A DNA stretch of 56,787 nt, from the NCBI GenBank assembly GCA_015056205.1, contig SVGS01000024.1, forward strand, positions 1 through 56,787, written 5' to 3'. Under the pieces are notes generated by a model. That model did no database searches, was not told where the DNA came from, and worked only from the letters and a program-made list of their open reading frames with translations. Every line of letters begins with the position of its first letter. Within the stretch, counting starts at the first letter, position 1. The DNA is from Clostridiales bacterium. GTDB lineage: Bacteria; Bacillota; Clostridia; Christensenellales; Aristaeellaceae. The position numbers were made by a program, and so were the translations under genes. Of this stretch, positions 26,812-35,344 are shown in pieces.

Positions 26812-27890
26812 GAGATTTCCCCGTAAAGCAGTTCAAGCATGATGGCTGCGTCTTTCTGATAGATAATGGTGGTGATTTCGTCGGTTTTCTCCGGAAAGAG
26901 GTCGCCGGGCAGGTTTCCGTCGGCGATCTTGACGGCGGCCTGGATGGTATCAAAGCCGATGGAAAAGCAGTCCTGAACGCCGAGACAGTAAATGATCCCG
27001 TCCCGCAGATAGCGCAGGGCTTCCACATCGTGATCCATGCCGACAATGACGGCGCTGCTTTGCGACCGCATCACCGCCCGGGCGGCGCCAACGGGGTTGC
27101 TCATATTGCAGCAGATGATGCCGTCCAGATCCGGATGCTCGCTCAGGATTTTCCTCGTCAGGTCATAGGCCAGGGAGATGGAATCCATATCGTATTCCGT
27201 GGCCACGATCTCCATGTCGCCGTAGCGGGCAATTGTGTCCCGGGCACCGGCGGCCCGGTCCTCATGGCAGGGCGCGCCGACGCTTCCGACGAGGATGGCT
27301 ACCTTTCCCTTATAATTCAGCTTCCGGCACAGGGCTTCCGTCAGGGCCGCGCCGTCCTCGTAGTTATGCGTATTGCCCACATAGGCGATTCTTCGGCAGC
27401 CCTTCGCCGCGTCGGAGCTGGAAAAGGTCATGACCTTTACGCCGGAATCCACCATCCGGTCCAGCAGGGGAGAGATGACGGCCTCGTCGGCCACATCCAC
27501 GCCGATGACATCGTAGCCGCCCTTTTCCGCCTCGAGCAGGCGCCGGGTCTGATCCTCCGCGGAAGCCGTGTCCGGAGCCATGTACTCATAGGTGACCGTA
27601 ATTCCCCGGTCCAGATACTGCCGCTGGGCTTCCTCCATGCCCAGCGCAACCGCATCCCACCAGGCATGAACGGTTTTATAGGTAAAATAAAAGTTGTAAC
27701 GGTCTTTTTTCGGCTGATAGGAATCCAGCTGATGCTGAAAATCCACAGCGGTGCGGACGTCGTTTGCCGGCTGACCCGCGGCCGTGCTTTCTCCGGATTC
27801 GGCCGCGGCCGGAAAGGACAGAAAGAAGGGCAGGAGCGCCGCGGCGGCCAGAGCGGCTGCCGTGCGAAGGAGCTTCTTGATGGCGTACAT
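26808..27890 (-). CDS. Periplasmic-type sugar-binding protein (Peripla_BP_4) coupled to a diguanylate cyclase
   Basis: 360 residues. A signal peptide (about 1-30, cleavage likely after AAA near 29) precedes a type I binding-protein fold: FYFTYKTVHAWWDAVALGM, GYDVIGVDVADEAVISPLLD, VKVMTFSSSDA, RIAYVGNTHNYEDG, DLDGIICCNMSNPVGAA and VIVGMDHDVEALRYLRDG, as in ribose/LacI-type binding proteins. No ATPase or permease gene follows. Instead a diguanylate cyclase overlaps its end by 4 bases, so it probably presents a sugar to that sensor. ATG 27890 follows a GGGGGGA ribosome binding site; longer in-frame starts run back past the promoter at 27993-28021. Confidence 0.86.
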   Translation of the reverse strand: MYAIKKLLRTAAALAAAALLPFFLSFPAAAESGESTAAGQPANDVRTAVDFQHQLDSYQPKKDRYNFYFTYKTVHAWWDAVALGMEEAQRQYLDRGITVTYEYMAPDTASAEDQTRRLLEAEKGGYDVIGVDVADEAVISPLLDRMVDSGVKVMTFSSSDAAKGCRRIAYVGNTHNYEDGAALTEALCRKLNYKGKVAILVGSVGAPCHEDRAAGARDTIARYGDMEIVATEYDMDSISLAYDLTRKILSEHPDLDGIICCNMSNPVGAARAVMRSQSSAVIVGMDHDVEALRYLRDGIIYCLGVQDCFSIGFDTIQAAVKIADGNLPGDLFPEKTDEITTIIYQKDAAIMLELLYGEIS

Positions 27891-27992
27891 GGAAAATCCC
27901 CCCTTCTGATCTTCAGAATTCCGGAACCGCGCGCAGCGCGCGCGGGATCGGGACGCGCGGCGGAACGGATTCCGCCGGTACAGTCCGCCTGT

Positions 27993-28021
27993 ATTGTAAG
28001 CCTTTTTGAGGGCGGCTTCAA
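27993..28021 (-). promoter_or_regulatory. Promoter for the binding protein-cyclase-msrA operon
   Basis: Minus strand TTGAAG (28021-28016), 17-base spacer, TACAAT (27998-27993). The leader between here and ATG 27890 contains a very GC-rich patch of CGCG repeats (about 27929-27962). A weak -10 for the divergent LysR gene is TATGAT at 28128-28133. Confidence 0.65.
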
Positions 28022-28215
28022 GCGTTTTCGCTGCACTGCCTGGCATTTTGTTTCCATTCTGCCGGGAACCCGCGGATTTAAAAGGAAATCTTTCCGGTTT
28101 CGGCTGTCCTTTTTCCATTTATTATGGTATGATAAAAATCGGGAGTGATTGTCAGTTTACCAGAATCATAGCGAAAGAAAGCGTCCGGCTTCTCCGGAGC
28201 AGGCGAGGAACCCGA

Positions 28216-29136
28216 ATGAACATTCTTCACATGAAATATGTTGTCGGTATTGCGGAAAACGGATCCATCAGCAAAGCCGCGGAAGAAATGCATGTCGCCC
28301 AGCCCAATCTGAGCCGGGTGGTGAAGGAAATGGAAGCCGATCTGGGCATCCGCTTTTTTCGCCGGTCCTCCCGGGGGATGATGCTGACACCGGAAGGCGA
28401 GCTGTTTGTCAACCGGGCGCGGAAGATTCTGGAGCAGGTGGACGAAATAGAAAACCTGTACAAGGAGAAAAAAGCCGGGAAACAGCGCTTTTCGATTTCG
28501 GCGCCCCGGGCCAGCTATATATCCGACGCTTTCGCCTCCTTTTCCCGGACGCTGGGACCGGAGGAAGCGGAAATCTTCTATCACGAAACCAACGCGCTGC
28601 AGGCCGTCAAAAACATTCTGGAGGTGGGCTACAATCTGGGCATTATCCGCTACGCGGCCGGCTATGACCGGCATTTCAGGCAGATGCTGGAGGATAAAGG
28701 CCTGAAATGGGAGATGGTCGCGGAGTTCCGGTATGTGCTGGTGATGCATGAAAACAGTGAGCTGGCCGGGATGGACAGCATCCGCTTTACGGATCTTGCC
28801 CGGCACATTCAGATTGCGCATGCCGATCCCTACGTTCCGTCCCTGCCGCTGTCCACCGTGAGAAATGAGGAGCTGCCGCAGGCTCCGCGGCGTATCTTCG
28901 TTTTCGAGCGGGGAAGCCAGCTGGATCTTCTGTCGGAAAACCCGGAAACCTTCATGTGGGTTTCGCCCCTGCCGGAGCGGCTGCTGAAATCAATGCATCT
29001 GGTGCAGCGAAAATGCGGGGAGAATCAGCGGGTTTACCGGGATGTGCTGATCTACCGCCGGGAATATCAGATGACGGAGCTGGACAAGCGGTTCATCACG
29101 GAGCTGACCCGGTCCAAACGCGCCTGCATCCGCTGA
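28216..29136 (+). CDS. LysR family transcriptional regulator
   Basis: 306 residues. The N-terminal winged helix is canonical: HMKYVVGIAENGSISKAAEE, MHVAQPNLSRVVKEMEADLG and RFFRRSSRGMMLTPEGE. The linker helix and an effector-binding domain of about 210 residues follow; the ligand is not identifiable. ATG 28216 sits 7 bases after GAGGA; the longer in-frame extension has no support. It diverges from the binding protein-cyclase operon with about 325 bases between, the usual position of a LysR regulator relative to its target, so that operon is the best candidate. The rex gene follows on the same strand but has its own promoter. Confidence 0.92.
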   Translation: MNILHMKYVVGIAENGSISKAAEEMHVAQPNLSRVVKEMEADLGIRFFRRSSRGMMLTPEGELFVNRARKILEQVDEIENLYKEKKAGKQRFSISAPRASYISDAFASFSRTLGPEEAEIFYHETNALQAVKNILEVGYNLGIIRYAAGYDRHFRQMLEDKGLKWEMVAEFRYVLVMHENSELAGMDSIRFTDLARHIQIAHADPYVPSLPLSTVRNEELPQAPRRIFVFERGSQLDLLSENPETFMWVSPLPERLLKSMHLVQRKCGENQRVYRDVLIYRREYQMTELDKRFITELTRSKRACIR

Positions 29137-29152
29137 GAGGCGCGGGAGTCGG

Positions 29153-29244
29153 AATAATCGATCCTTTCTTATCGATTATGATATATCGATTATACGGTTT
29201 TGGTAATTCGCAAAACGCGGGTTATTCGATATAATATATATCGA
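29153..29244 (+). promoter_or_regulatory. rex promoter with clustered ATCGAT repeats
   Basis: TATAAT at 29230-29235, with TTCGCA (29207-29212) 17 bases upstream as a weak -35. The -10 lies inside a perfect inverted repeat TCGATATA-ATA-TATATCGA (29226-29244). Upstream, ATAATCGAT (29154-29162) and ATCGATTAT (29171-29179) form a second inverted repeat, and ATCGATTAT occurs again at 29185-29193. None matches the usual Rex site (TTGTGA-like/TCACAA-like) well. Confidence 0.6.
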
Positions 29245-29259
29245 AAGGAGGGAGAAAGG

Positions 29260-29916
29260 TTGCAAAGCACGCTTTCCAAAGCGACATTGGGGCGGCTGCC
29301 TTTATATCTGCAGTTTATCCGCACGATGAACACGGAAAAGGTTTCCGCCACCCAGATCGCGAAGGGACTGGGGCTGGGCGAGGTTCAGGTGCGCAAGGAT
29401 CTGGCCAGCGTGTGCGCCGCCGGGATGCCGAAGGTCGGGTACCCCGTACAGGCTCTCCGGCAGGATATGGAAAAGGCGCTGAAAACGGATGTCCCCATCT
29501 CCGCGGTGATCGTCGGGGCGGGCAAGCTGGGCTCCGCGCTGATGGAATACGACGGATTCGGAGACTACGGGGTGGAGATCGCCGCGGCTTTTGACTGCCG
29601 CGCGCCGTCCGATTCTTTCTCCCGCGGGCGCGTTCCGGTTTATCCGATGGGTCAGCTCGCTCCTTTTTGCGCTTCACACCATATTCAGGAAGGCATTCTG
29701 ACGGTTCCGGCGGCTTCGGCGCAGTCGGCGGCGGATGAAATGACGGCGGCCGGCCTGAAGGCGATCCTCAATTTCGCGCCGTACCCGATCCGGGTGCCGT
29801 CCGGCGTAACGGTGGTTCAGGAAAACATTGCTTTATCCCTGGCTTATCTGCATATGACAGCCAGTGAGACACAAAGACAGGAAGAGGAGGAACAGTATGG
29901 AAACCAGAACTTATGA
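29260..29916 (+). CDS. rex: Redox-sensing transcriptional repressor Rex
   Basis: 218 residues. Rex senses the NADH/NAD+ ratio: NADH releases it from DNA. The N-terminal winged helix is seen in LGRLPLYLQFIRTMNTEKVS, ATQIAKGLGLGEVQVRKDLA and the PKVGYPV wing. The Rossmann domain has SAVIVGAGKLGSAL near 82, then an acidic FDCR at the end of the second strand and ILTVPAASAQ. The start is TTG 29260, 7 bases after GGAGGG. A few contacts differ from typical Rex (GEVQVRKDLASV for GxxxRKDL), but the family is clear. Its last 20 bases overlap adhE, so repressor and its classic target are co-translated. Confidence 0.92.
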   Translation: MQSTLSKATLGRLPLYLQFIRTMNTEKVSATQIAKGLGLGEVQVRKDLASVCAAGMPKVGYPVQALRQDMEKALKTDVPISAVIVGAGKLGSALMEYDGFGDYGVEIAAAFDCRAPSDSFSRGRVPVYPMGQLAPFCASHHIQEGILTVPAASAQSAADEMTAAGLKAILNFAPYPIRVPSGVTVVQENIALSLAYLHMTASETQRQEEEEQYGNQNL

Positions 29917-32599
29917 CACGGTGGACAGTGTGGAGACGCTGAAAGCAGCCATTGAACGGGTGCGCGCCGCTCAGCGGATTTACGCCGGATTCACCCAGGA
30001 GCAGGTGGACAAAATCTTCCTGAGCGCGGCCATGGCTGCCAATCAGGCCCGGCTTCCGCTGGCTAAAATGGCCGTGGAGGAAACCGGCATGGGCGTGGTG
30101 GAAGATAAGGTGATCAAAAATCACTACGCCAGCGAATACATTTACAATGCCTATCGGGATACCAAAACCTGCGGCGTGATCGATGAAGACAAGGCCTACG
30201 GCATCCGGAAGATTGCCGAGCCCATCGGCGTGGTGGCGGCGGTCATTCCCACCACCAATCCCACCTCCACGGCGATCTTCAAAGCCCTGATCTGCCTGAA
30301 AACCCGGAACGGCATTATCTTCAGCCCCCATCCCAGAGCGAAGAAATCCACGATCGCCGCGGCCCGGGTGGTTCTGGAGGCGGCGGTACGGGCAGGCGCT
30401 CCCGAAGGGCTGATCAGCTGGATCGACGTGCCCTCCCTGGAGATGACCAACACCCTGATGCGGGAAGCGGACATTATTCTGGCGACCGGCGGACCCGGCA
30501 TGGTGAAGGCGGCCTATTCCAGCGGCAAACCCGCGCTGGGCGTGGGCGCGGGCAATGTGCCGGCCGTGATTGACGACAGCGCCAACCTGATTCTGGCTGT
30601 CAACTCCATCATTCATTCCAAAACCTTCGATAACGGTATGATCTGCGCCTCCGAGCAGAGCGTGATCGTGCTGGACAGCATTTATGAAACGGTCCGGACC
30701 GAATTCGCGAACCGCGGCTGCTGGTTCCTGACAGGCGCGGATCTGGACAAGGTCCGTCATACCATTCTGATCAACGGGGCGCTGAACGCGAAAATCGTCG
30801 GCCAGAGCGCCTGCAAAATCGCGGCGCTGGCGGGCGTGACCGTGCCGGAGGGCACAAAGGTGCTCATCGGTGAAGTGGACTCCGTGGAGCTGAGCGAGGA
30901 ATTCGCCCATGAGAAGCTGAGCCCCGTGCTGGCCATGTACCGGGCGAAGGATCTTGAGGACGCCTTCAGCAAGGCGGACCGGCTGATCGCCGACGGCGGT
31001 TACGGCCATACCGCTTCCCTGTATGCCGATACGCAGAAGAAACCGGAAGTGCTGGATGCTTTCGCGGCCCGGATGAAAACCTGCCGCATCGTGGTGAATA
31101 CGCCTTCCTCTCAGGGCGGCATCGGCGATCTGTACAACTTCAAAATGGCCCCGTCGCTGACCCTGGGCTGCGGCAGCTGGGGCGGAAACTCCGTATCTGA
31201 AAACGTGGGCGTCAAGCACCTGCTGAACATCAAAACCGTGGCTGAGAGGAGAGAGAATATGCTGTGGTTCCGCGCTCCGGAAAAGGTCTATATCAAGAAG
31301 GGCTGCCTGCCGGTGGCGCTGGATGAACTGAAGCATGTGATGGGGAAGAAAAAGGCCTTCATCGTTACCGACTCCTTCCTTTATCAGAACGGGAACACCA
31401 AACCCATTACGGACAAGCTGGATGAGATGGGCATTCAGCACGCCACCTTCTTTGACGTGGCGCCCGATCCCACTCTGGCGTGCGCCAAGGCCGGCGCGGA
31501 GCAGATGCGCCTGTTCCAGCCGGATGTGATCATCGCCCTGGGCGGCGGCAGCGCCATGGACGCGGGCAAAATCATGTGGGTGCTGTACGAGCATCCCGAA
31601 GTGGATTTCCAGGATATGGCCATGCGGTTCATGGACATCCGCAAACGGGTTTACACCTTCCCGAAGATGGGCGAAAAAGCCTGCTTCATCGCGATTCCCA
31701 CCTCCGCCGGCACCGGCAGCGAGGTGACGCCCTTCGCTGTGATTACCGACGAAAAGAGCGGCGTCAAGTATCCTCTGGCGGATTACGCGCTGCTGCCCAA
31801 CATGGCGATCATTGACACGGACTTCCATATGACCGCTCCCAAGGGGCTGACCGCCGCCAGCGGAATCGACGCGGTGACCCACGCGCTGGAAGCCTATGCT
31901 TCCATGATGGCGACCGATTACACCGACGGCCTGGCCATCAAGGCGCTGCAGACCATTTTCGAATTCCTCCCGCGGGCGTATGACAACGGCCTGACCGATG
32001 TGGAAGCGAGAGAAAAGATGGCCAACGCCGCGACCATGGCGGGCATGGCTTTCGCCAACGCCTTCCTGGGCGTGTGCCACTCCATGGCGCACAAGCTGGG
32101 CGCCTTCCACCACATCGCCCACGGCGTGGCCAACGCGCTGATGATCGAGGAAGTGCTCCGCTTCAACGCCGCCGAGGCTCCCGCCAAGATGGGCACCTTC
32201 CCGCAGTACGACCATCCGCATACCCTGCGCCGCTACGCGGAGGTGGCGGAAGCACTGGGCGTCCGGGGCGATAACGATCAGGAGAAGCTGGAAGGGCTGA
32301 TCCGCATGATCAACGACCTGAAAGCCTATGTCGGCATCAAGCCCGCGATCCGGGATTACGTGCCGGACGAAAAGGATTTCCTGGACCGGCTGGACGCCAT
32401 GGTGGAGCAGGCTTTCGACGATCAGTGCACCGGCGCCAATCCCCGCTATCCGCTGATGAGCGAAATCAAGCAGATGTATCTGAATGCTTATTACGGAGAA
32501 AAGCATTTTACCGAAATGCCCAGACCTACGGCGGACGATATTGCCTCGCTGGAAGGCGACGCCGTCAAAAAGGCCTACCGTTCCGGACGGAAGCTGTGA
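29897..32599 (+). CDS. adhE: Bifunctional acetaldehyde-CoA/alcohol dehydrogenase
   Basis: 900 residues, full-length AdhE. The N-terminal CoA-acylating aldehyde dehydrogenase (about 1-440) has IPTTNPTSTAIFK, the NAD-binding GGPGMVKAAYSSGKPALGVG in two blocks, and catalytic Cys near residue 250 in DNGMICASEQS. The C-terminal iron-type alcohol dehydrogenase (about 455-890) has ALGGGSAMDAGKIMW, PTSAGTGSEVTPF and the iron ligands in GVCHSMAHKLGAFHHIAHG. Together they reduce acetyl-CoA to ethanol, reoxidising two NADH. GAGGAGG precedes ATG 29897 by 6 bases. The gene begins within rex and is followed by a kinase-like gene after 16 bases, so it is part of the redox operon. Confidence 0.97.
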   Translation: METRTYDTVDSVETLKAAIERVRAAQRIYAGFTQEQVDKIFLSAAMAANQARLPLAKMAVEETGMGVVEDKVIKNHYASEYIYNAYRDTKTCGVIDEDKAYGIRKIAEPIGVVAAVIPTTNPTSTAIFKALICLKTRNGIIFSPHPRAKKSTIAAARVVLEAAVRAGAPEGLISWIDVPSLEMTNTLMREADIILATGGPGMVKAAYSSGKPALGVGAGNVPAVIDDSANLILAVNSIIHSKTFDNGMICASEQSVIVLDSIYETVRTEFANRGCWFLTGADLDKVRHTILINGALNAKIVGQSACKIAALAGVTVPEGTKVLIGEVDSVELSEEFAHEKLSPVLAMYRAKDLEDAFSKADRLIADGGYGHTASLYADTQKKPEVLDAFAARMKTCRIVVNTPSSQGGIGDLYNFKMAPSLTLGCGSWGGNSVSENVGVKHLLNIKTVAERRENMLWFRAPEKVYIKKGCLPVALDELKHVMGKKKAFIVTDSFLYQNGNTKPITDKLDEMGIQHATFFDVAPDPTLACAKAGAEQMRLFQPDVIIALGGGSAMDAGKIMWVLYEHPEVDFQDMAMRFMDIRKRVYTFPKMGEKACFIAIPTSAGTGSEVTPFAVITDEKSGVKYPLADYALLPNMAIIDTDFHMTAPKGLTAASGIDAVTHALEAYASMMATDYTDGLAIKALQTIFEFLPRAYDNGLTDVEAREKMANAATMAGMAFANAFLGVCHSMAHKLGAFHHIAHGVANALMIEEVLRFNAAEAPAKMGTFPQYDHPHTLRRYAEVAEALGVRGDNDQEKLEGLIRMINDLKAYVGIKPAIRDYVPDEKDFLDRLDAMVEQAFDDQCTGANPRYPLMSEIKQMYLNAYYGEKHFTEMPRPTADDIASLEGDAVKKAYRSGRKL

Positions 32600-32615
32600 G
32601 AAGGAGGAGAAGAAC

Positions 32616-33365
32616 ATGAATATGGATCGCGTTATTGCCGTGCGCAACGCCAAAACCATCTATCGGGACGGCGACCGGTGCGTCAAGGTGTTCAACGAAA
32701 ACTATTCCAAAGCCGATATCCTCAACGAAGCGCTGAATCAGGCCCGGATTGAGGAAACGGGGCTGCATATTCCCAAAATTCTGGGCGTGACCATGATTGA
32801 GGGCAAGTGGGCGATTCTCTCTGAGTTCATCAAGGGAAAGACCCTGTCCCAGATCATGAAGGAGGATCCGGATCACAAATCGGACTATCTGAACCGGTTT
32901 GTGGATCTGCAGATGGAGGTACAGAGCAAGACCTGCCCCATGCTGAACGGCCTGAAGGAAAAAATGATCCGCAAGATCAGCCAGGCGGATCTGGACGCCA
33001 CCACGCGCTATGACCTGCACACCCGCCTGGAAGGCATGCCCACCCATCACAAGGTGTGCCACGGTGATTTCTGGCCGTCGAACATCATTATCAGCGAGGA
33101 CGATACCCCCTATATCATCGACTGGAGCCATGTGACCCAGGGGAACGCTTCCGCGGATGTGGCCCGGACCTACCTGCTCTTTTGGCTGAACGGAGATATC
33201 GACGGGGCGAAGGAATACCTGAACCTGTTCTGCGAGAAGAGCGGAACGCCCATCCAGTATGTACAGCAGTGGATGCCGATCGTGGCGGCCAGCCAGTCTG
33301 TCAAGGGCAACGAAAAAGAACGGGAATTCCTGCTGTCCTGGGCCAGCGTGGTGGAATACCATTAA
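32616..33365 (+). CDS. Small-molecule kinase of the aminoglycoside phosphotransferase/choline kinase fold
   Basis: 249 residues. The eukaryotic-like kinase fold of the APH family is recognisable: CVKVFN with a probable ATP Lys24, ILSEFIKGKTLSQIM as hinge, the catalytic loop CHGDFWPSNIII (Asp151, Asn156) and the metal Asp169 in YIIDWSHV. Family members phosphorylate antibiotics, choline, sugars or thiamine-like compounds; the substrate here cannot be told. It starts 16 bases after adhE with a GGAGGAGA site and sits before the ferredoxin-hydrogenase genes. Co-location with the SpoIIE phosphatase gene of the same operon raises the idea of reversible phosphorylation, but the family usually acts on small molecules, so this is speculative. 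Confidence 0.85.
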   Translation: MNMDRVIAVRNAKTIYRDGDRCVKVFNENYSKADILNEALNQARIEETGLHIPKILGVTMIEGKWAILSEFIKGKTLSQIMKEDPDHKSDYLNRFVDLQMEVQSKTCPMLNGLKEKMIRKISQADLDATTRYDLHTRLEGMPTHHKVCHGDFWPSNIIISEDDTPYIIDWSHVTQGNASADVARTYLLFWLNGDIDGAKEYLNLFCEKSGTPIQYVQQWMPIVAASQSVKGNEKEREFLLSWASVVEYH

Positions 33366-33424
33366 TGATTGTTCCCCCATCGTCCCCTTAAGACGAAAAG
33401 ACGAATGAAAAGGAGATCAGAGTG

Positions 33425-33664
33425 ATGAAAGTGACGGTATGTATCGGCTCCTCCTGCCACATCAAGGGTTCCAGACCCGTGGTTGAGCAGCTGCAGGAAC
33501 TGATCGCGAAGGAAAACCTGGGAGACAGGATTGAACTGGGCGGCACGTTCTGCATGGGCAAATGCCAGCAGGGCGTATGCGTCACCGTGGACGGGGAATT
33601 CTTCTCCGTATCCACGGAGACCGTTTCCTCCTTCTTCGAAAAAGAAATTAAAGCAAGGGTGTAA
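33425..33664 (+). CDS. Thioredoxin-like [2Fe-2S] ferredoxin (NuoE/HydC type)
   Basis: 79 residues. The fold and ligands match stand-alone thioredoxin-like [2Fe-2S] ferredoxins: Cys6 and Cys11 in VCIGSSC, Cys43 and Cys47 in FCMGKC, plus Cys52. Such proteins pass single electrons, often to or from hydrogenases. The start ATG 33425 is preceded by AAGGAG (about 9 bases); the GTG three bases earlier is in frame but less likely. It lies 3 bases before the PAS-linked hydrogenase gene, so it is probably that protein's electron partner, as in similar clostridial clusters. Confidence 0.9.
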   Translation: MKVTVCIGSSCHIKGSRPVVEQLQELIAKENLGDRIELGGTFCMGKCQQGVCVTVDGEFFSVSTETVSSFFEKEIKARV

Positions 33665-33667
33665 ACG

Positions 33668-35344
33668 ATGCCAAGCTGTCTGACATTAAAGAAATCCAAC
33701 TGCAAAAACTGCTACAAGTGCATTCGCCACTGCCCGGTCAAGTCCATCCGCTTTTCCGGAAACCAGGCGCACATTATCGGCAACGAATGCATCCTGTGCG
33801 GGCATTGCTTCGTGGTCTGCCCCCAGAACGCCAAGGAAATCGTGGATGAAACCGAAAAGGTGAAGGTGCTGATTCAGAGCGGCGATCCGGTGGTGGTCTC
33901 CCTGGCTCCGTCCTTTGTGGCCAATTATGAAGGCGTCGGGATTGAAGCCATGCAGGAGGCGCTGAAAAAGCTGGGCTTCCATGACGTGGAGGAGACCGCG
34001 CTGGGCGCCACCCTGGTCAAGCGGGAATACGACCGGATTCTGAAGGAGGAAGACCGGGACGTGGTGATTTCCTCCTGCTGCCATTCCGTCAACCTGCTGA
34101 TCCAGAAGTATTTCCCCACGGTGCTTCCGTATCTGGCGGATGTGCTTTCGCCGATGCAGGCCCACTGCGAGGACATCAAGCGGCGGATTCCGAAGGCGAA
34201 GACCGTGTTTATCGGTCCCTGCGTAGCCAAGAAGGACGAAGCCGAATACTACGAAGGCATCGTGGACGCGGTGCTGACCTATGAGGAGCTGACCAACTGG
34301 CTGAAGAAGGAAGGCGTGGAGCTCCGGAAAGATCAGCCCGCGGACCGCCGCAGCCTGGCCCGGTTTTTTCCCACAACGGGCGGCATCCTGAAAACCATGG
34401 CCAAGGACGCGCCGGATATGAGCTATATGGCGCTGGACGGCGTGGAAAACTGCATCGCGGCGCTGAAGGAAATCGAACAGGGGAAGATTCATCACTGCTT
34501 TATTGAGATGAGCGCCTGCACGGGCAGCTGCGCCGGCGGACCCGTGATGGAGAAATACGGCCACAGCCCCCTCAAGGACTATCTGGCCGTTTCCCGCTAC
34601 GCGGGAGATCAGGATTTTGACATCGAACAGCCGGAGACCCGGGAGCTCCGAAAGAACTTTGAGATCATCGAGCAGCGGGCTTCCATGCCCAGCGAGTCCG
34701 AAATCCGGGATATCCTCCGGGAAATGGGCAAATTCAAGCCCAGCCAGGAGCTGAACTGCGGTTCCTGCGGATACGATACCTGCCGGGAAAAGGCCATCGC
34801 CATTTATCAGGGAAAGGCGGAAATTTCCATGTGCCTGCCCTATCTGATGGAGAAGGCGGAAAATGTCAGCGACACCATCGCCCGGAACAGCCCCAACGGC
34901 ATCATCATGCTCAACGATCAGCTGGAGGTGCAGCAGATTAACCCCTCCGCTCTCCGGATTCTGAATCTGCGCTCCGAGACGGATGTGCTGGGGGATCAGG
35001 TGATCCGCATTCTGGATCCCACCCCCTTCATCAAGGTGAAAAACACCGGCCGCGGCATTTTCCATCAGCGGATCTATCTGGCGGAATACGGCTGCACGGT
35101 TCAGCAGACCATCGTGCCCGCGGAAGAGGGCCGGATGCTGCTGTGCATCATGCGGGACGTCAGCGAGGAAGAGGACGCCCGCCGGCAGAAGGAAGAAATC
35201 AGCCGGCAGACGGTGGAGGTGGCCGATAAGGTAGTGGATAAGCAGATGCGCATCGTACAGGAGATCGCCAGCCTGCTCGGCGAGACCGCCGCGGAAACCA
35301 AAATCGCCCTATCCAAGCTCAAGGAGTCCATTACCAATGAATAA
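33668..35344 (+). CDS. Putative sensory [FeFe] hydrogenase with PAS domain (HydS, group C)
   Basis: 558 residues. Two 4Fe-4S sites open the protein (Cys12/15/18/22 and Cys41/44/47/51). The H-cluster domain follows with altered motifs: SSCCHSV near 135-141 (usual TSCCPxW), GPCVAKKDEA near 182 (usual MPCxxKxxE) and EMSACTGSCAGGP near 279-291 (the ExMACxxGCxxGG site). A four-Cys Fe-S module CGSCGYDTC...C lies at about 363-390, a PAS domain (NSPNGIIMLND, QQINPSALRIL) at about 400-500 and a coiled C-terminus beyond. This layout is that of hydrogenases thought to sense H2 or redox state rather than make H2. It overlaps the SpoIIE phosphatase gene by 8 bases, the likely output partner. Confidence 0.9.
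   Translation: MPSCLTLKKSNCKNCYKCIRHCPVKSIRFSGNQAHIIGNECILCGHCFVVCPQNAKEIVDETEKVKVLIQSGDPVVVSLAPSFVANYEGVGIEAMQEALKKLGFHDVEETALGATLVKREYDRILKEEDRDVVISSCCHSVNLLIQKYFPTVLPYLADVLSPMQAHCEDIKRRIPKAKTVFIGPCVAKKDEAEYYEGIVDAVLTYEELTNWLKKEGVELRKDQPADRRSLARFFPTTGGILKTMAKDAPDMSYMALDGVENCIAALKEIEQGKIHHCFIEMSACTGSCAGGPVMEKYGHSPLKDYLAVSRYAGDQDFDIEQPETRELRKNFEIIEQRASMPSESEIRDILREMGKFKPSQELNCGSCGYDTCREKAIAIYQGKAEISMCLPYLMEKAENVSDTIARNSPNGIIMLNDQLEVQQINPSALRILNLRSETDVLGDQVIRILDPTPFIKVKNTGRGIFHQRIYLAEYGCTVQQTIVPAEEGRMLLCIMRDVSEEEDARRQKEEISRQTVEVADKVVDKQMRIVQEIASLLGETAAETKIALSKLKESITNE

Noticed and set aside
27929..27962. CGCG-rich patch in the binding-protein leader as another repeat copy or hairpin terminator
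   Set aside because: No perfect stem of useful length and no match to the 20-base repeat beyond base composition.
29226..29244. Calling the -10 inverted repeat a Rex operator
   Set aside because: It does not fit the established Rex consensus, so it is reported only as an inverted repeat with unknown binder.
29768..32659. 963-codon open frame on the minus strand opposite adhE
   Set aside because: It mirrors the adhE codons, shows no family resemblance, has no ribosome binding site and is explained by high GC and codon bias of the real gene.
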